DNA from: Methyloprofundus sedimenti | Lineage (GTDB): Bacteria; Pseudomonadota; Gammaproteobacteria; Methylococcales; Methylomonadaceae | Assembly (NCBI RefSeq): GCF_002072955.1 | Contig: NZ_LPUF01000001.1 | Coordinates: forward strand, 2,626,896-2,690,895 | Length of the DNA: 64,000 nt | Direction of reading: 5' to 3' | Part shown: one piece after another, positions 26,630-34,206 of the stretch | How the letters are laid out: the number at the start of each line of letters is the position of its first letter | How positions within the stretch are numbered: the stretch's first letter is position 1 | Translations under genes and position numbers: made by a program | The notes under the pieces: model-generated | Database searches by the model: none | Told to the model about the DNA's origin: nothing | Seen by the model: the letters and a program-made list of their open reading frames with translations, nothing else

Positions 26630-26866
26630 CTAAATTTGCGGCGCACGCTCTAAAAGATCACCTTCCCAACATCCGGCTAATGAAGCCAGTGTCGGTTTAG
26701 AGGTCGTTGGTACGGGTTCTGACGCTTCCTGTTCCATCGCAATAAAAATCACTTCAGTGCATCGATGGCATAATTCCAAAGGCACTGGAATTACCTCTTG
26801 CGGGTCATCTATAATTTCTAAAAAGTAAACCCCCAGCTGAACCGGGGGTTTACTTTTTAGAAATTA
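26630..26866 (-). pseudogene. open frame without a start, running through a perfect palindrome
   Basis: On the reverse strand a frame with no usual start codon runs from about 26866 to a stop at 26630-26632. It reads KPPVQLGVYFLEIIDDPQ, then VPLELCHRCTEVIFIAMEQE and PTLASLAGCWEGDLLERAPQ. The text is protein-like and the C-terminus resembles small antitoxin tails, but I cannot name a family. It lies directly upstream of vapB on the same strand. It may be a decayed antitoxin or small regulator that lost its 5' end. Confidence 0.35.
26813..26865. repeat. perfect 22-bp palindrome with 9-base loop
   Basis: The arm 26813-26834 (ending GTAAACCCCC) is exactly matched by its reverse complement at 26844-26865 (starting GGGGGTTTAC), loop AGCTGAACC. 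The stem has a GC-rich top and AT-rich base with runs of T on one side and A on the other, so it could terminate transcription in both directions. It may equally be a mobile palindromic repeat. Confidence 0.8.
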
Positions 26867-26975
26867 CCAATATATGGTTATTGAAAACATGAGTTATTGT
26901 GCTATATATCAATAACCTATAAACAATAAATCCTTAAGTCAACAGCATTGTCTCGGAGTCCTCCCGGTGGGAGCG

Positions 26976-27087
26976 ATGGCATACACTACGATTGATGCTG
27001 CCTGCTTCCCCACTGAGTACCTGCCGATCATGGGACACGCCGAGCCGATATCGTTTAATATAACGATGACGCCGGTTACCGACCCTC
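26976..27087. repeat. direct repeat R2, left copy
   Basis: About 112 bp, GC-richer than its surroundings, repeated at 28084-28196. Shared blocks include CGATTGATGCTGCCTGC, GGGACACGCCGAGCCGAT and CGTTTAATATAACGATGACG, and the end GGTTACCGACCCTC. The inner TCGTTTAATATAACGATGA is partly palindromic. Function unknown; it looks like a mobile non-coding repeat. Confidence 0.75.
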
Positions 27088-27119
27088 AGGATAAAGGGGT
27101 CAGCAAGGGATAAACAGGG

Positions 27120-27225
27120 ATAAAGGGGTCAGAGCCATTTAATGTAAACCTCACATATAGTATATATTAACTTACTGATTATAAAAATTAAAAAATATCT
27201 ATTAAAAAGGGCTTTGACCCCTTTT
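27120..27225. repeat. R3, MITE-like repeat with inverted ends, left copy
   Basis: About 106 bp. The left end AAAGGGGTCAGAGCC is the near-inverse of the right end GGGCTTTGACCCCTT; the interior is AT-rich (TTTAATGTAAACCTCA). A second copy lies at 28383-28488. Inverted ends, small size and no ORF are what one expects of a miniature inverted-repeat element. Confidence 0.75.
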
Positions 27226-27313
27226 CTCCTTTAAGTAATAGCTTTCAGCCAGCACCATCCTCCCCCCGCGACTAATGCCGGCAGTTTCTAATATTTATAC
27301 ATAAGGAGTGCTC

Positions 27314-27898
27314 ATGAGCATCGAAGATTTAAATTACCAAGCAAAAATCATTGCCCCAACTAAACAACTGTATGCACAACTTAGCAAGCAAGCGAATGAG
27401 CTACTTGCCCAAGCTAAAGAATCTGTCTTAGAACTTCATGCCAAAGTTGCTGAAACTGGCTTAGAATTTTATGAGCACCCAATAGACACGGCCACTCGCT
27501 GGCAAGCAGAAGCAACAGAAAAAGGCAATCAACTCTATGCTGATTTCAACGACAATATATTGCCAGCAGTCAAAGCAGATTATGACCAGCTGATTGTTAC
27601 TATGATTGATTACGGACTACAATCGCGCCAAGCATTTCAAGTTTTCCTAGATAATCCAGAACAAATTACCGTTGAAGCATTTACCGCTCTTAATCAAAGC
27701 ATAATGTTCTATCTAAATAAAACACTCGATATATCTTTAGTAGCACTTAAAGGAGTAAGCGATAAAGCTGATGAAATTATCAGCTTATTAATTAAACAAC
27801 CCATGGAAACCATGGAAGCTTTCTATTACCAATCTCTAACTGCGCTGTTAAATAGCTATTTTGATATCGTTTCGTCAGCGCTTGTTTCACTTCAATAA
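27314..27898 (+). CDS. phasin-like helical protein
   Basis: 194 residues from ATG 27314, with AAGGAG (27303-27308) five bases upstream. Almost wholly predicted helix with Ala, Gln, Leu and Lys: LYAQLSKQANELLAQAKESV, then ELHAKVAETGLEFYEHP and QAFQVFLDNPEQITVEAF. The amphipathic, repeat-rich helices and lack of membrane segments recall phasins and apolipoprotein-like proteins that coat storage granules or bind lipid. No PHA genes are nearby, so the call is structural only. It sits between two sets of direct repeats. Confidence 0.5.
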   Translation: MSIEDLNYQAKIIAPTKQLYAQLSKQANELLAQAKESVLELHAKVAETGLEFYEHPIDTATRWQAEATEKGNQLYADFNDNILPAVKADYDQLIVTMIDYGLQSRQAFQVFLDNPEQITVEAFTALNQSIMFYLNKTLDISLVALKGVSDKADEIISLLIKQPMETMEAFYYQSLTALLNSYFDIVSSALVSLQ

Positions 27899-27982
27899 AA
27901 AAGCGGGAATAACTTAGGAATGAGCATGAAATAAAACCAGCACTTTGGGGCGTATTACTTAGCTCGGGTAATGATGCCGAAT

Positions 27983-28022
27983 AAAAGCAAGATGTCATCT
28001 CAAAGGAGAGATCTTGCTTTTT
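27983..28022 (+). terminator. rho-independent terminator
   Basis: AAAAGCAAGAT at 27983-27993 pairs with ATCTTGCTTTT at 28011-28021, followed by more T. It stands about 85 bases after the stop of the phasin-like gene, the right place to end its transcript. Confidence 0.75.
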
Positions 28023-28083
28023 TGTGCTTTGACTCATAAAAAGATTCCTCCTAAGGTCGAAAACACGGGGTCAGGGGAGTAAC

Positions 28084-28196
28084 TATGGCATACACCACGA
28101 TTGATGCTGCCTGCTCCCCCACCCAGTACCTGCCGATCGTGGGACACGCCGAGCCGATGTCGTTTAATATAACGATGACGCCGGTTACCGACCCTC
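28084..28196. repeat. direct repeat R2, right copy
   Basis: Second copy of the 26976-27087 repeat, with a handful of substitutions (for example GGGGGAG against GGGAAG on the reverse strand). A small reverse-strand ORF across it is a shadow of the repeat. Confidence 0.75.
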
Positions 28197-28202
28197 CGAG
28201 CT

Positions 28203-28373
28203 AGGAAATTCAAGTCTGAGAAGTCTCGGCATGTTATCAACTATAGCAATTCGCAGTTCAGGATCTGGTCCCGCGCGACTAAACTAGATGCGCTTCAAAG
28301 ATAAACCCGATTGCTTACAGAGTATTTTTAGAGGCTATATAAATATATCGGTGGGCAGTGATGGATAACATAC
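28203..28373. repeat. direct repeat R1, right copy
   Basis: Second copy of 25690-25857, same orientation, following R2 by six bases. R1 is separate from R2 at the left site but adjacent here, so the repeats moved independently. Confidence 0.75.
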
Positions 28374-28382
28374 TTTCATATT

Positions 28383-28488
28383 GGGATAAAGGGGGCTGAG
28401 CCATTTAATGTAAACCTCATATATAGTAATATTAACTTACTGATTATAAAGATAAAAAATATCTATTAAAAAGGGCTTTGACCCCTTT
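28383..28488. repeat. R3, MITE-like repeat, right copy
   Basis: Second copy of 27120-27225 in the same orientation, ending GGGCTTTGACCCCTTT. Adjacent to R1 on one side and to the inverted-repeat unit at 28494 on the other. Confidence 0.75.
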
Positions 28489-28493
28489 CCTCC

Positions 28494-28645
28494 CAATGTG
28501 AATATACGCTATGAACCGGGGGCATGAACGGATGCCTCCTGGTGCATGAGACTAAAAAAGCATGATTGCAAGACATGAGCGTGTGCGATGTTTTAGTTTT
28601 CAATTGTTAAAAAATAACCTGAATTCGCAATTCAATTCGGGACTT
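28494..28645. repeat. left inverted boundary repeat of the 28.6-33.2 kb segment
   Basis: About 150 bp whose reverse complement recurs at 33192-33338. Shared blocks are CAATGTGAATAT, CGCTATGAACCGGGGGCATG, ATGCCTCCTGGTGCATGAGA, GCATGATTGCAAGA and TTGTTAAAAAATAACC. Inside, GGGGGCAT and ATGCCTCC can pair. This copy has a five-base extra near its inner end (CAATTCAATTCGGGAC). No ORF of interest. Confidence 0.85.
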
Positions 28646-28746
28646 GAACATCCCTCTGGAATTTGCAAGCTATTTTTCCTATCTGCTGGAGATAATACAT
28701 CGGTATGGATTTATACAGCCCTGAATCAATTAAATATTTTAAGCTC

Positions 28747-29223
28747 TTATTCGTCTTTTTTTATCCAGTCGTTTATTACCTTTGCTTGTTCATTATCAAG
28801 TAATTCAGCAAATGCACCTTGTTTAAACCCATCTCTATTAAAATCTAGGAGGTTCGGGAACTTGACACCAGATTCTAAGATTTTGTGTTTTGCAACTGAT
28901 GCAGATATTTTCGGAAAAAATGTAGCAATTATGTTTCCAAAAACAACTTTAACTTGAAAGCCATTGTATTCTCCCCCAGAGGCATCCTTTAACATTTTTA
29001 CCGATGTAACTTGAACTTTATACTTGAACCACGATTGTGGTTTATCATCAGACTTACCACATATGATTAAATAATCGTTAACATCAACTAAGTCAAAGTC
29101 TGCGGCTAATTTTGTTTTGTTTTGATAATATAAAGGATGAGAATATACAACAGGTACCCCTTCATATTCTTCAACTGTTTTAACACATTGATTATGTGGA
29201 GCATAAATTAAGAATGTATTCAT
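28747..29223 (-). CDS. uncharacterised protein, third gene of the UDG-like operon
   Basis: 158 residues, no signal peptide or membrane helix. It begins MNTFLIYAPHNQCVKTVEEY, has beta-rich blocks (VVYSHPLYYQNKT, DYLIICGKSDDKP, WFKYKVQVTSVKML) and ends in a helical tail, FAELLDNEQAKVINDWIKK. The opening resembles small EVE/PUA-like nucleic-acid-binding folds in layout only; I cannot name a family. It follows the UDG-like gene by 52 bases on the same strand, so it is probably co-transcribed and may be its partner. Confidence 0.6.
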   Translation of the reverse strand: MNTFLIYAPHNQCVKTVEEYEGVPVVYSHPLYYQNKTKLAADFDLVDVNDYLIICGKSDDKPQSWFKYKVQVTSVKMLKDASGGEYNGFQVKVVFGNIIATFFPKISASVAKHKILESGVKFPNLLDFNRDGFKQGAFAELLDNEQAKVINDWIKKDE

Positions 29224-29275
29224 AATGGTTTATACCTGTAAAATTTGTAAAAAGAAGTTTAAGCACCTAATAAAG

Positions 29276-30337
29276 TTACATATTTTGTAAAAAAATACCT
29301 ATATCTGAAAAATATTGGTTTGTAACCCCATGTGCAGCGGGATGGTTCATAATTAAATATTTAGTTTCCGTGTTATTCGCATAAAAGAACTTTCCTAAAT
29401 GGGTATTAGATAACTGTAAATCTTGGCCTGCTATTTTTTTCCAGTAATCCACATAACTCATCCCATAAAATATAACTATCTCTGGTTGATGCACTTTTAT
29501 TCGCTCTTTTAGATGCGCAATCCGTCGATCAACATTACTCAGTGTATATAACTCTCGAGACTTCAAAGTTTCAATATTAGAATATTTTCCATATAGCCAA
29601 GATGCTGCCGATGGTGATGGCAAAGGAAGTAGCTCTATAAGGCAGTGGTCACTGTTATGTCGAGCTAATTTATCTCTTTGATAAAGCTTACAGGCTTCAA
29701 GATCCGCATTTTTTCCTTGGTATGTAAGTAATATTCGGATTAATTGTTTCCAGGTATTCTGGAACTTTGGCTGTTGCCTAAAATACTCATCTACCTGGAT
29801 TCCCGTGTGGAATAAGTAAATATCTTCTAATTCCGGTTTTAAGTGATGATTCCAAGTGTTGAGTCTGTTTTGAATTTCTAGCAATGAACTTCCACCACCT
29901 TCTTCCATGCCAATAAACCAGATATCTCCCTCATAATTACCATAACCGTAAAAAGATTCAATATATTTAGCCAGTAAAATATTATCGAGTTTATCTTCAA
30001 GTGTTGTAAAAGGAACTTGTTTAGGTTTCTCAGTATTTATATCTTCTTGTTCACTATCAGAGTTAACAGTTTTACATATCCGAAAAAAATTAAGTCTATC
30101 TTGTGTTGAAGAAGCTATTTCATAGCAATGCTTCAACTTAATAGCAACATCGTAATTGTTACCATTAATCTGATATTTAGCATTCTGTTTGGCTAAATAT
30201 TTCTTATGAGAAACCAGGCTTGAATCTTTTCCTTTGACTCCTCCCCAGTGATGTATAGATTGAAAATGTGTATTAGTGAACCCCTGACTTTCAAGCTTTT
30301 CTAGAAGATCAAGTGTGTTTTGTGGTGAAACTTCCAT
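29276..30337 (-). CDS. uracil-DNA-glycosylase-fold protein with extra N-terminal domain
   Basis: 353 residues. The C-terminal two thirds carry a UDG-like pattern: IWFIGMEEGGGSS (139-151, in the place of the G.xPG water-activating loop), ELLPLPSPSAASW (235-247), EIVIFYGMSYVDYW (286-299) and LIMNHPAAHG (328-337, in the place of the HPS/HPSP DNA-intercalation loop). The N-terminal part (about 8-80) has SIHHWGG...HKKYLAK...NYDVAIKLKH, shared with the 135-residue protein upstream. No signal peptide. Base excision or another nucleic-acid activity is inference; the motifs are divergent. Confidence 0.55.
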   Translation of the reverse strand: MEVSPQNTLDLLEKLESQGFTNTHFQSIHHWGGVKGKDSSLVSHKKYLAKQNAKYQINGNNYDVAIKLKHCYEIASSTQDRLNFFRICKTVNSDSEQEDINTEKPKQVPFTTLEDKLDNILLAKYIESFYGYGNYEGDIWFIGMEEGGGSSLLEIQNRLNTWNHHLKPELEDIYLFHTGIQVDEYFRQQPKFQNTWKQLIRILLTYQGKNADLEACKLYQRDKLARHNSDHCLIELLPLPSPSAASWLYGKYSNIETLKSRELYTLSNVDRRIAHLKERIKVHQPEIVIFYGMSYVDYWKKIAGQDLQLSNTHLGKFFYANNTETKYLIMNHPAAHGVTNQYFSDIGIFLQNM

Positions 30338-30381
30338 AAGAGACCTCGATTGTTAAAAACACTATATTCTTTTTAAGTAGA

Positions 30382-30789
30382 TTAAAAGAAAGGGTACTTT
30401 TCAGTGGTTTGTTTAATGGCTTGGTGTAAACCTATATCATCTAGAATTAAGGAGTCCAGCTGATGGATTCGTTGAGCAACAATATAATTTTGACTATTAG
30501 ACTGATATGCACTTATTTTTTTCAAATAACTCATGTGCGCTTTCACTGATGCTTTACTTCCAAAGTGATGAAGTAATGAAAATGTTTTGTTATCCAAATT
30601 TAAACGGTTCATTTCTTCAATGGTATTTTCAGGTTTTAAAAATTCTTCACTAAGTCTTTGCTCTTTGAGTTTATCAACTAACGAACGAACTTTATCTACA
30701 TCATCTTTATGAATTAGAAAGGTCGTGGATTTAAAGCCCATTCCACTCATTTTATTAAGATACTTTTGGACGGCTTCTATATTTGACAT
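30382..30789 (-). CDS. small protein sharing the N-terminal domain of the UDG-like protein
   Basis: 135 residues, soluble. Residues about 70-115 read LLHHFGSKASVKAHMSYLKK then SQNYIVAQRIHQLDSLIL, matching the neighbour's SIHHWGG...HKKYLAK...NNYDVAIKLKHCYEIA: shared HH[FW]G, H..YL.K, Q.N..NY.VA and a final helix. The opening YLNKMSGMGFKSTTF also resembles the neighbour's LLEKLESQGFTNTHF, with an extra charged helix inserted between. First gene of the operon, 44 bases upstream of the UDG-like gene. A regulatory or adaptor role is inference; no known family recognised. Confidence 0.6.
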   Translation of the reverse strand: MSNIEAVQKYLNKMSGMGFKSTTFLIHKDDVDKVRSLVDKLKEQRLSEEFLKPENTIEEMNRLNLDNKTFSLLHHFGSKASVKAHMSYLKKISAYQSNSQNYIVAQRIHQLDSLILDDIGLHQAIKQTTEKYPFF

Positions 30790-31275
30790 CTACTTAACTA
30801 TTAAAATTTATTGTGTATGTTAAGGTGCATTTTAGTGATTTTGTTAATTTAGTCAACAATTAATTTTAACTGCGAAGTTGGTTGATTGATATTTTTTGAG
30901 TAGAGTTTATATACTTGAGGACAAATAACAGCTATTTATTGAGCACGTATTGACTATAAATTACTCAATAATGTATCGTTAGGGCTCATGGAATTTAGCA
31001 TTGAGGGAGCCAATCAATTTAAATTTTCTCTAGTGTCTTGTCTGGTTGATCGTAAGCGAACGTTCGGCTCGAGAATAATTGAGTTTAGTTATTGAGATGT
31101 TAAACTGTCAGTTCATTACCAAAAGTAGTATCAGGGTGAAATTGAAAGCCCAATAGCCAGGAAAAACCGTGGCTTGAATGGGGCACAAGCTATTTGAAAC
31201 CTCTATTGCATATTTCAATCCTGATTTTAACAACATTGTATCGACACTCCAGATAAATGATCATAGGATATAATT
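30790..31275. other. intergenic region between divergent genes
   Basis: AT-rich spacer separating the reverse-strand UDG-like operon from the forward exported-protein gene. It should hold both promoters. I see no clear palindrome or ORF. Confidence 0.4.
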
Positions 31276-31563
31276 ATGAAAAATAATTGGCCATATTTTG
31301 GATTAGTAATAGCACTTCTTTTTGCGTCAGGGGACCCCAAGGCAGAAGATATAGTGATATACGATAGTGGACTTATATACGAAAACTATTGGGGAGATTT
31401 TGATAGAGTCATTAAGCCCTATAAACGATCGTATAGGAGTAGTGATGATAATAGAAAGAAAAATAGATTAAGAGAAAATAAACGCTATCGTGTCAGAGAA
31501 TATGATAATTATGATGAGGCGGATCAATACGCAGAAGATTTAATGAATGACTATTTCAGATGA
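31276..31563 (+). CDS. small exported protein, Arg/Tyr/Asp-rich
   Basis: 95 residues with a short signal peptide (MKNNWPYFGLVIALLFASGD, then PKA|ED). The mature part is very polar with Tyr, Arg and Asp (DRVIKPYKRSYRSSDDNRKK, then YDNYDEADQYAEDLMNDYF) and lacks Cys. Probably periplasmic and partly disordered. AGGAT precedes the ATG at a suitable distance. No family recognised and no operon partner. Confidence 0.5.
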   Translation: MKNNWPYFGLVIALLFASGDPKAEDIVIYDSGLIYENYWGDFDRVIKPYKRSYRSSDDNRKKNRLRENKRYRVREYDNYDEADQYAEDLMNDYFR

Positions 31564-31804
31564 CTTATATTTTAAACATGTAGTATTTTTGTCTTAATCT
31601 CAATCAAAAGGGTCTCGATTGAAATTGCTTGTTTCAATCCCCGCTTTTGGCTGACAAGCGCCCATCCAGATTCGTAGTTTTAGGCGAATTATAGGGCTAG
31701 GCTGAATGGTCAGTAACCGACCCAAAGGGGGCATTCAATGAATTTCTTTAAATCGCCCGAGTCTATCTGCCTTGTTAGGTTTGTTATGGTTTATATGCTG
31801 AACC

Positions 31805-32788
31805 TTAATGTTTCTCGATAACCATACCATGAACAATGGTGAACCAGCTGAACTGTCTCACCATTCCACCAAATGCATTGCGTCCACGATAGTTACAGCC
31901 AACTTGCCATCCGTTCTTGTTTTGAGATACCGGCGTGCAATTATCAATTTCTATACTGTCGGGGTCATTTGCATACCTTTCAAGGTACCTTTCAACTTCT
32001 CGATAAGAACCATCCCAGGGACTTTGTACAGGAGCCTTACCAAACTTTGCAAGTTTTGCTTCACGTTCATTTCTACTTTTCTCTTCTTTGATTCGTAACT
32101 TTTCCTTTGCTTCTTTAACTTTCACTGAGTAAAAGCTAAGTTTATTTTTATATTTATCATCGTTAGGGTTATAGGCAACAAGTTCTTTGTACAAAGCCAA
32201 ATTTGTTTCGTACTGTGATACAGGAATTTTTTTTAGTTTAGCAAGTATTTCTTTTGTCTTTTCCTTTACCTTCGCCTCTTCTTCTGCTTTTGCTATAGCT
32301 ATCAACCCTGATTTTGCTTTTTCTTGCAAATCCATCAGTTCTTTGTTTTTAGAAGGCAAATATTTTTCAGATAGTGATACAACTCCTTTGTAGTCACTAT
32401 TGCCTAATGCCATTTTAAGTTGATTTAATATCTTGGTTGAATTTTCATTAAAGTAGTCTAAGTTTTGTTGACGAATTGCAGCAACTTTTTCTGCTTTTTC
32501 TTGAGCTTTCTGTGCTATCAACTCTTGAGTGACTCTCTCTTGCTCTCGGTATTGATAATTAAAATACCCAAGCGCTATAAACAATACTAATATTGAAATA
32601 CTTCTTATCTTTACCGAAAGTTTTTTTTTGGTTATTAAGTAAACAAAATTTCTAAATGGTGGGAGCAGTAATAGCGATATTAAAATAAACGACAGCCCGT
32701 GCGAGGGAACTCCAAAAAGAATAACTATTCCTATCAACAAGAACAAGACACCAAAAAACCAATTTAAGGCAAGATACACATACTTCAT
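31805..32788 (-). CDS. membrane-anchored coiled-coil protein of unknown function
   Basis: 327 residues. Three hydrophobic stretches at the start (about 7-27, 30-50, 62-80), then a long Lys/Glu/Ala-rich coiled coil (about 82-250, with LIAQKAQEKAEKVAAIRQQN and AEEEAKVKEKTKEIL). A compact C-terminal domain follows: SPWDGSYREVERYLERYAND, IEIDNCTPVSQNK and GWQVGCNYRGRNAFGGMV, with a Cys pair. This C-terminal domain occurs in other uncharacterised bacterial proteins as I recall, but no function is known to me. Single gene, inside the inverted-repeat-bounded segment. Confidence 0.6.
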   Translation of the reverse strand: MKYVYLALNWFFGVLFLLIGIVILFGVPSHGLSFILISLLLLPPFRNFVYLITKKKLSVKIRSISILVLFIALGYFNYQYREQERVTQELIAQKAQEKAEKVAAIRQQNLDYFNENSTKILNQLKMALGNSDYKGVVSLSEKYLPSKNKELMDLQEKAKSGLIAIAKAEEEAKVKEKTKEILAKLKKIPVSQYETNLALYKELVAYNPNDDKYKNKLSFYSVKVKEAKEKLRIKEEKSRNEREAKLAKFGKAPVQSPWDGSYREVERYLERYANDPDSIEIDNCTPVSQNKNGWQVGCNYRGRNAFGGMVRQFSWFTIVHGMVIEKH

Positions 32789-33191
32789 TCATTTTCTCCG
32801 TCTAGTACTCACGCATCTTTATGATGATTAACCAGTTGTTACTCAGTAGGTATTAGTTTTTTTGCTCTATACATTTTGAGGTATTAAAATTTTATTCCAT
32901 GAGGAATAATCAGTTTTACAGCAGTAACCCAACGTATGATGGTTCTTTGTCGAACTTGACATTTATCGTATCTCAAAGCTTAATAGCGCATCGTTTTCTG
33001 CCTTCGTTAAATTGCTTTATTATCTTATTTTAAAGCAGTTATTGTAGAATTTTTTACCCTTATATCAATTTACCTGCCCTCAATTTTTGTTAAATTTCTA
33101 TATAAGTTGCCAATTTTATAGCTGACTCTATACTAGAAACTTTGACTTTTAATTCTCCTCTGACGTTCTCTTCAGGGAAAATAGAGGATCA
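32789..33191. other. intergenic, no gene seen
   Basis: AT-rich DNA between the coiled-coil gene start and the right inverted boundary repeat. Probably carries the promoter of the reverse-strand gene. No ORF or strong palindrome noticed. Confidence 0.4.
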
Positions 33192-33338
33192 GGTCCCGAA
33201 TTGCGAATTCTGGTTATTTTTTAACAATTGAAAAACTAGAATATCGCACACGCTCAGCTCTTGCAATCATGCTTTTATAGTCTCATGCACCAGGAGGCAT
33301 TTGTTCATGCCCCCGGTTCATAGCGAATATTCACATTG
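33192..33338. repeat. right inverted boundary repeat of the 28.6-33.2 kb segment
   Basis: Reverse-complement copy of 28494-28645, starting GGTCCCGAATTGCGAATTC and ending CGAATATTCACATTG. Identity by eye is about 90 percent. It ends only 14 bases from the stop of the SoxYZ-like gene, so the insertion border abuts core genes. Confidence 0.85.
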
Positions 33339-33351
33339 CATTGTTTTGTAA

Positions 33352-34191
33352 TCAAGGAGAAACAGTATAAGATTGGGTATATGTCTTACCAGGCTGACAA
33401 ACATTGCGGCTCACTGGACTTTCACAGGAAGTATCGGTAATTTCCGCCTTTAACTCGCCTTTTTGTGTAGGCACAAAATAAAACCGGAAATTAGGATCGC
33501 TACTGATCGCAATATCAGTTTTAGCAGTCAGGATGGGCTTATCGTTAAAGCTCACTTTAATCTGTTTAATAAAATGCGCCCTTCTGGTAAATCGTGTCAC
33601 TTGATCCATTTGCATACCGGTAACATTGGGGTGGCTAATTAATAACTGCGCCATCGTCGGTTTACCATCTTGTATATCGTCATCCAGTCTAAATTTCATT
33701 TTACCCAGGCGCTGCATAGCTGCATCATAGTCAGCGCCTATCGGTGCAGAACAACCGCCACTGGCTTTAACAAATTTTTTGACCATAAACAAATCGCCGT
33801 TGTTCATTTCGGCAATTGCTCGAATATAGCTATAGGTATTTACCCGTACACGCATGGCAATATCAGCTTTACCGCTATCCGGCGTAAATTCAAATTCACC
33901 AATTAAGGGTACCGGATTCTTGTCAATTAATAATACAATTCGTTTAATATATTTATCTTTGCTCTGGTTAAAGCTTGCTGTTACTTTAATTGGCACCAGC
34001 GCAGGGTCTTCTGCTCGCACGGGTGCAGTGAGTTGAATTACCGCATCACCTTGTTGAATGGTTTTTCCTGCAAAGAACTGTGGCTGTAACACCTGATTCC
34101 AGATAGTTTCATCTGTTGCTGCATAGGATAAGTTTGGCATGGCAAAAACAGCCATGAAACATAAAACAATTTTTTGTATTTTCATAAACAC
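33352..34191 (-). CDS. quinoprotein dehydrogenase-associated SoxYZ-like carrier protein
   Basis: 279 residues with a signal peptide (KIQKIVLCFMAVFAMPNLSY, then AA). The first domain is SoxY-like, with a Gly/Cys swinging-arm relative (VKKFVKASGGCSAPIG); the second is SoxZ-like (LISHPNVTGMQMDQ, then TRRAHFIKQIKVSFNDKPIL). Fused SoxYZ-like carriers are a named family found with PQQ dehydrogenases in methylotrophs; they act in the periplasm. Last gene of the operon with the hydrolase, kinase and regulator. The chemistry of the relay is not established. Confidence 0.9.
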   Translation of the reverse strand: MFMKIQKIVLCFMAVFAMPNLSYAATDETIWNQVLQPQFFAGKTIQQGDAVIQLTAPVRAEDPALVPIKVTASFNQSKDKYIKRIVLLIDKNPVPLIGEFEFTPDSGKADIAMRVRVNTYSYIRAIAEMNNGDLFMVKKFVKASGGCSAPIGADYDAAMQRLGKMKFRLDDDIQDGKPTMAQLLISHPNVTGMQMDQVTRFTRRAHFIKQIKVSFNDKPILTAKTDIAISSDPNFRFYFVPTQKGELKAEITDTSCESPVSRNVCQPGKTYTQSYTVSP

Positions 34192-34206
34192 ACTCTATAT
34201 AAGAAT

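Noticed and set aside
28034-28240. Reverse-strand ORF of 68 codons
   Set aside because: It lies across repeat R2 and the start of R1; the matching left R2 copy has no equivalent gene, and no ribosome site is seen.
25690-28488. Clustered repeats considered as a CRISPR array
   Set aside because: Units are over 100 bp, occur only twice each and are not evenly spaced with unique spacers.
28562-28957. Forward ORF of 131 codons
   Set aside because: Opposite a well-formed reverse-strand gene and partly in the boundary repeat; composition is that of a shadow frame.
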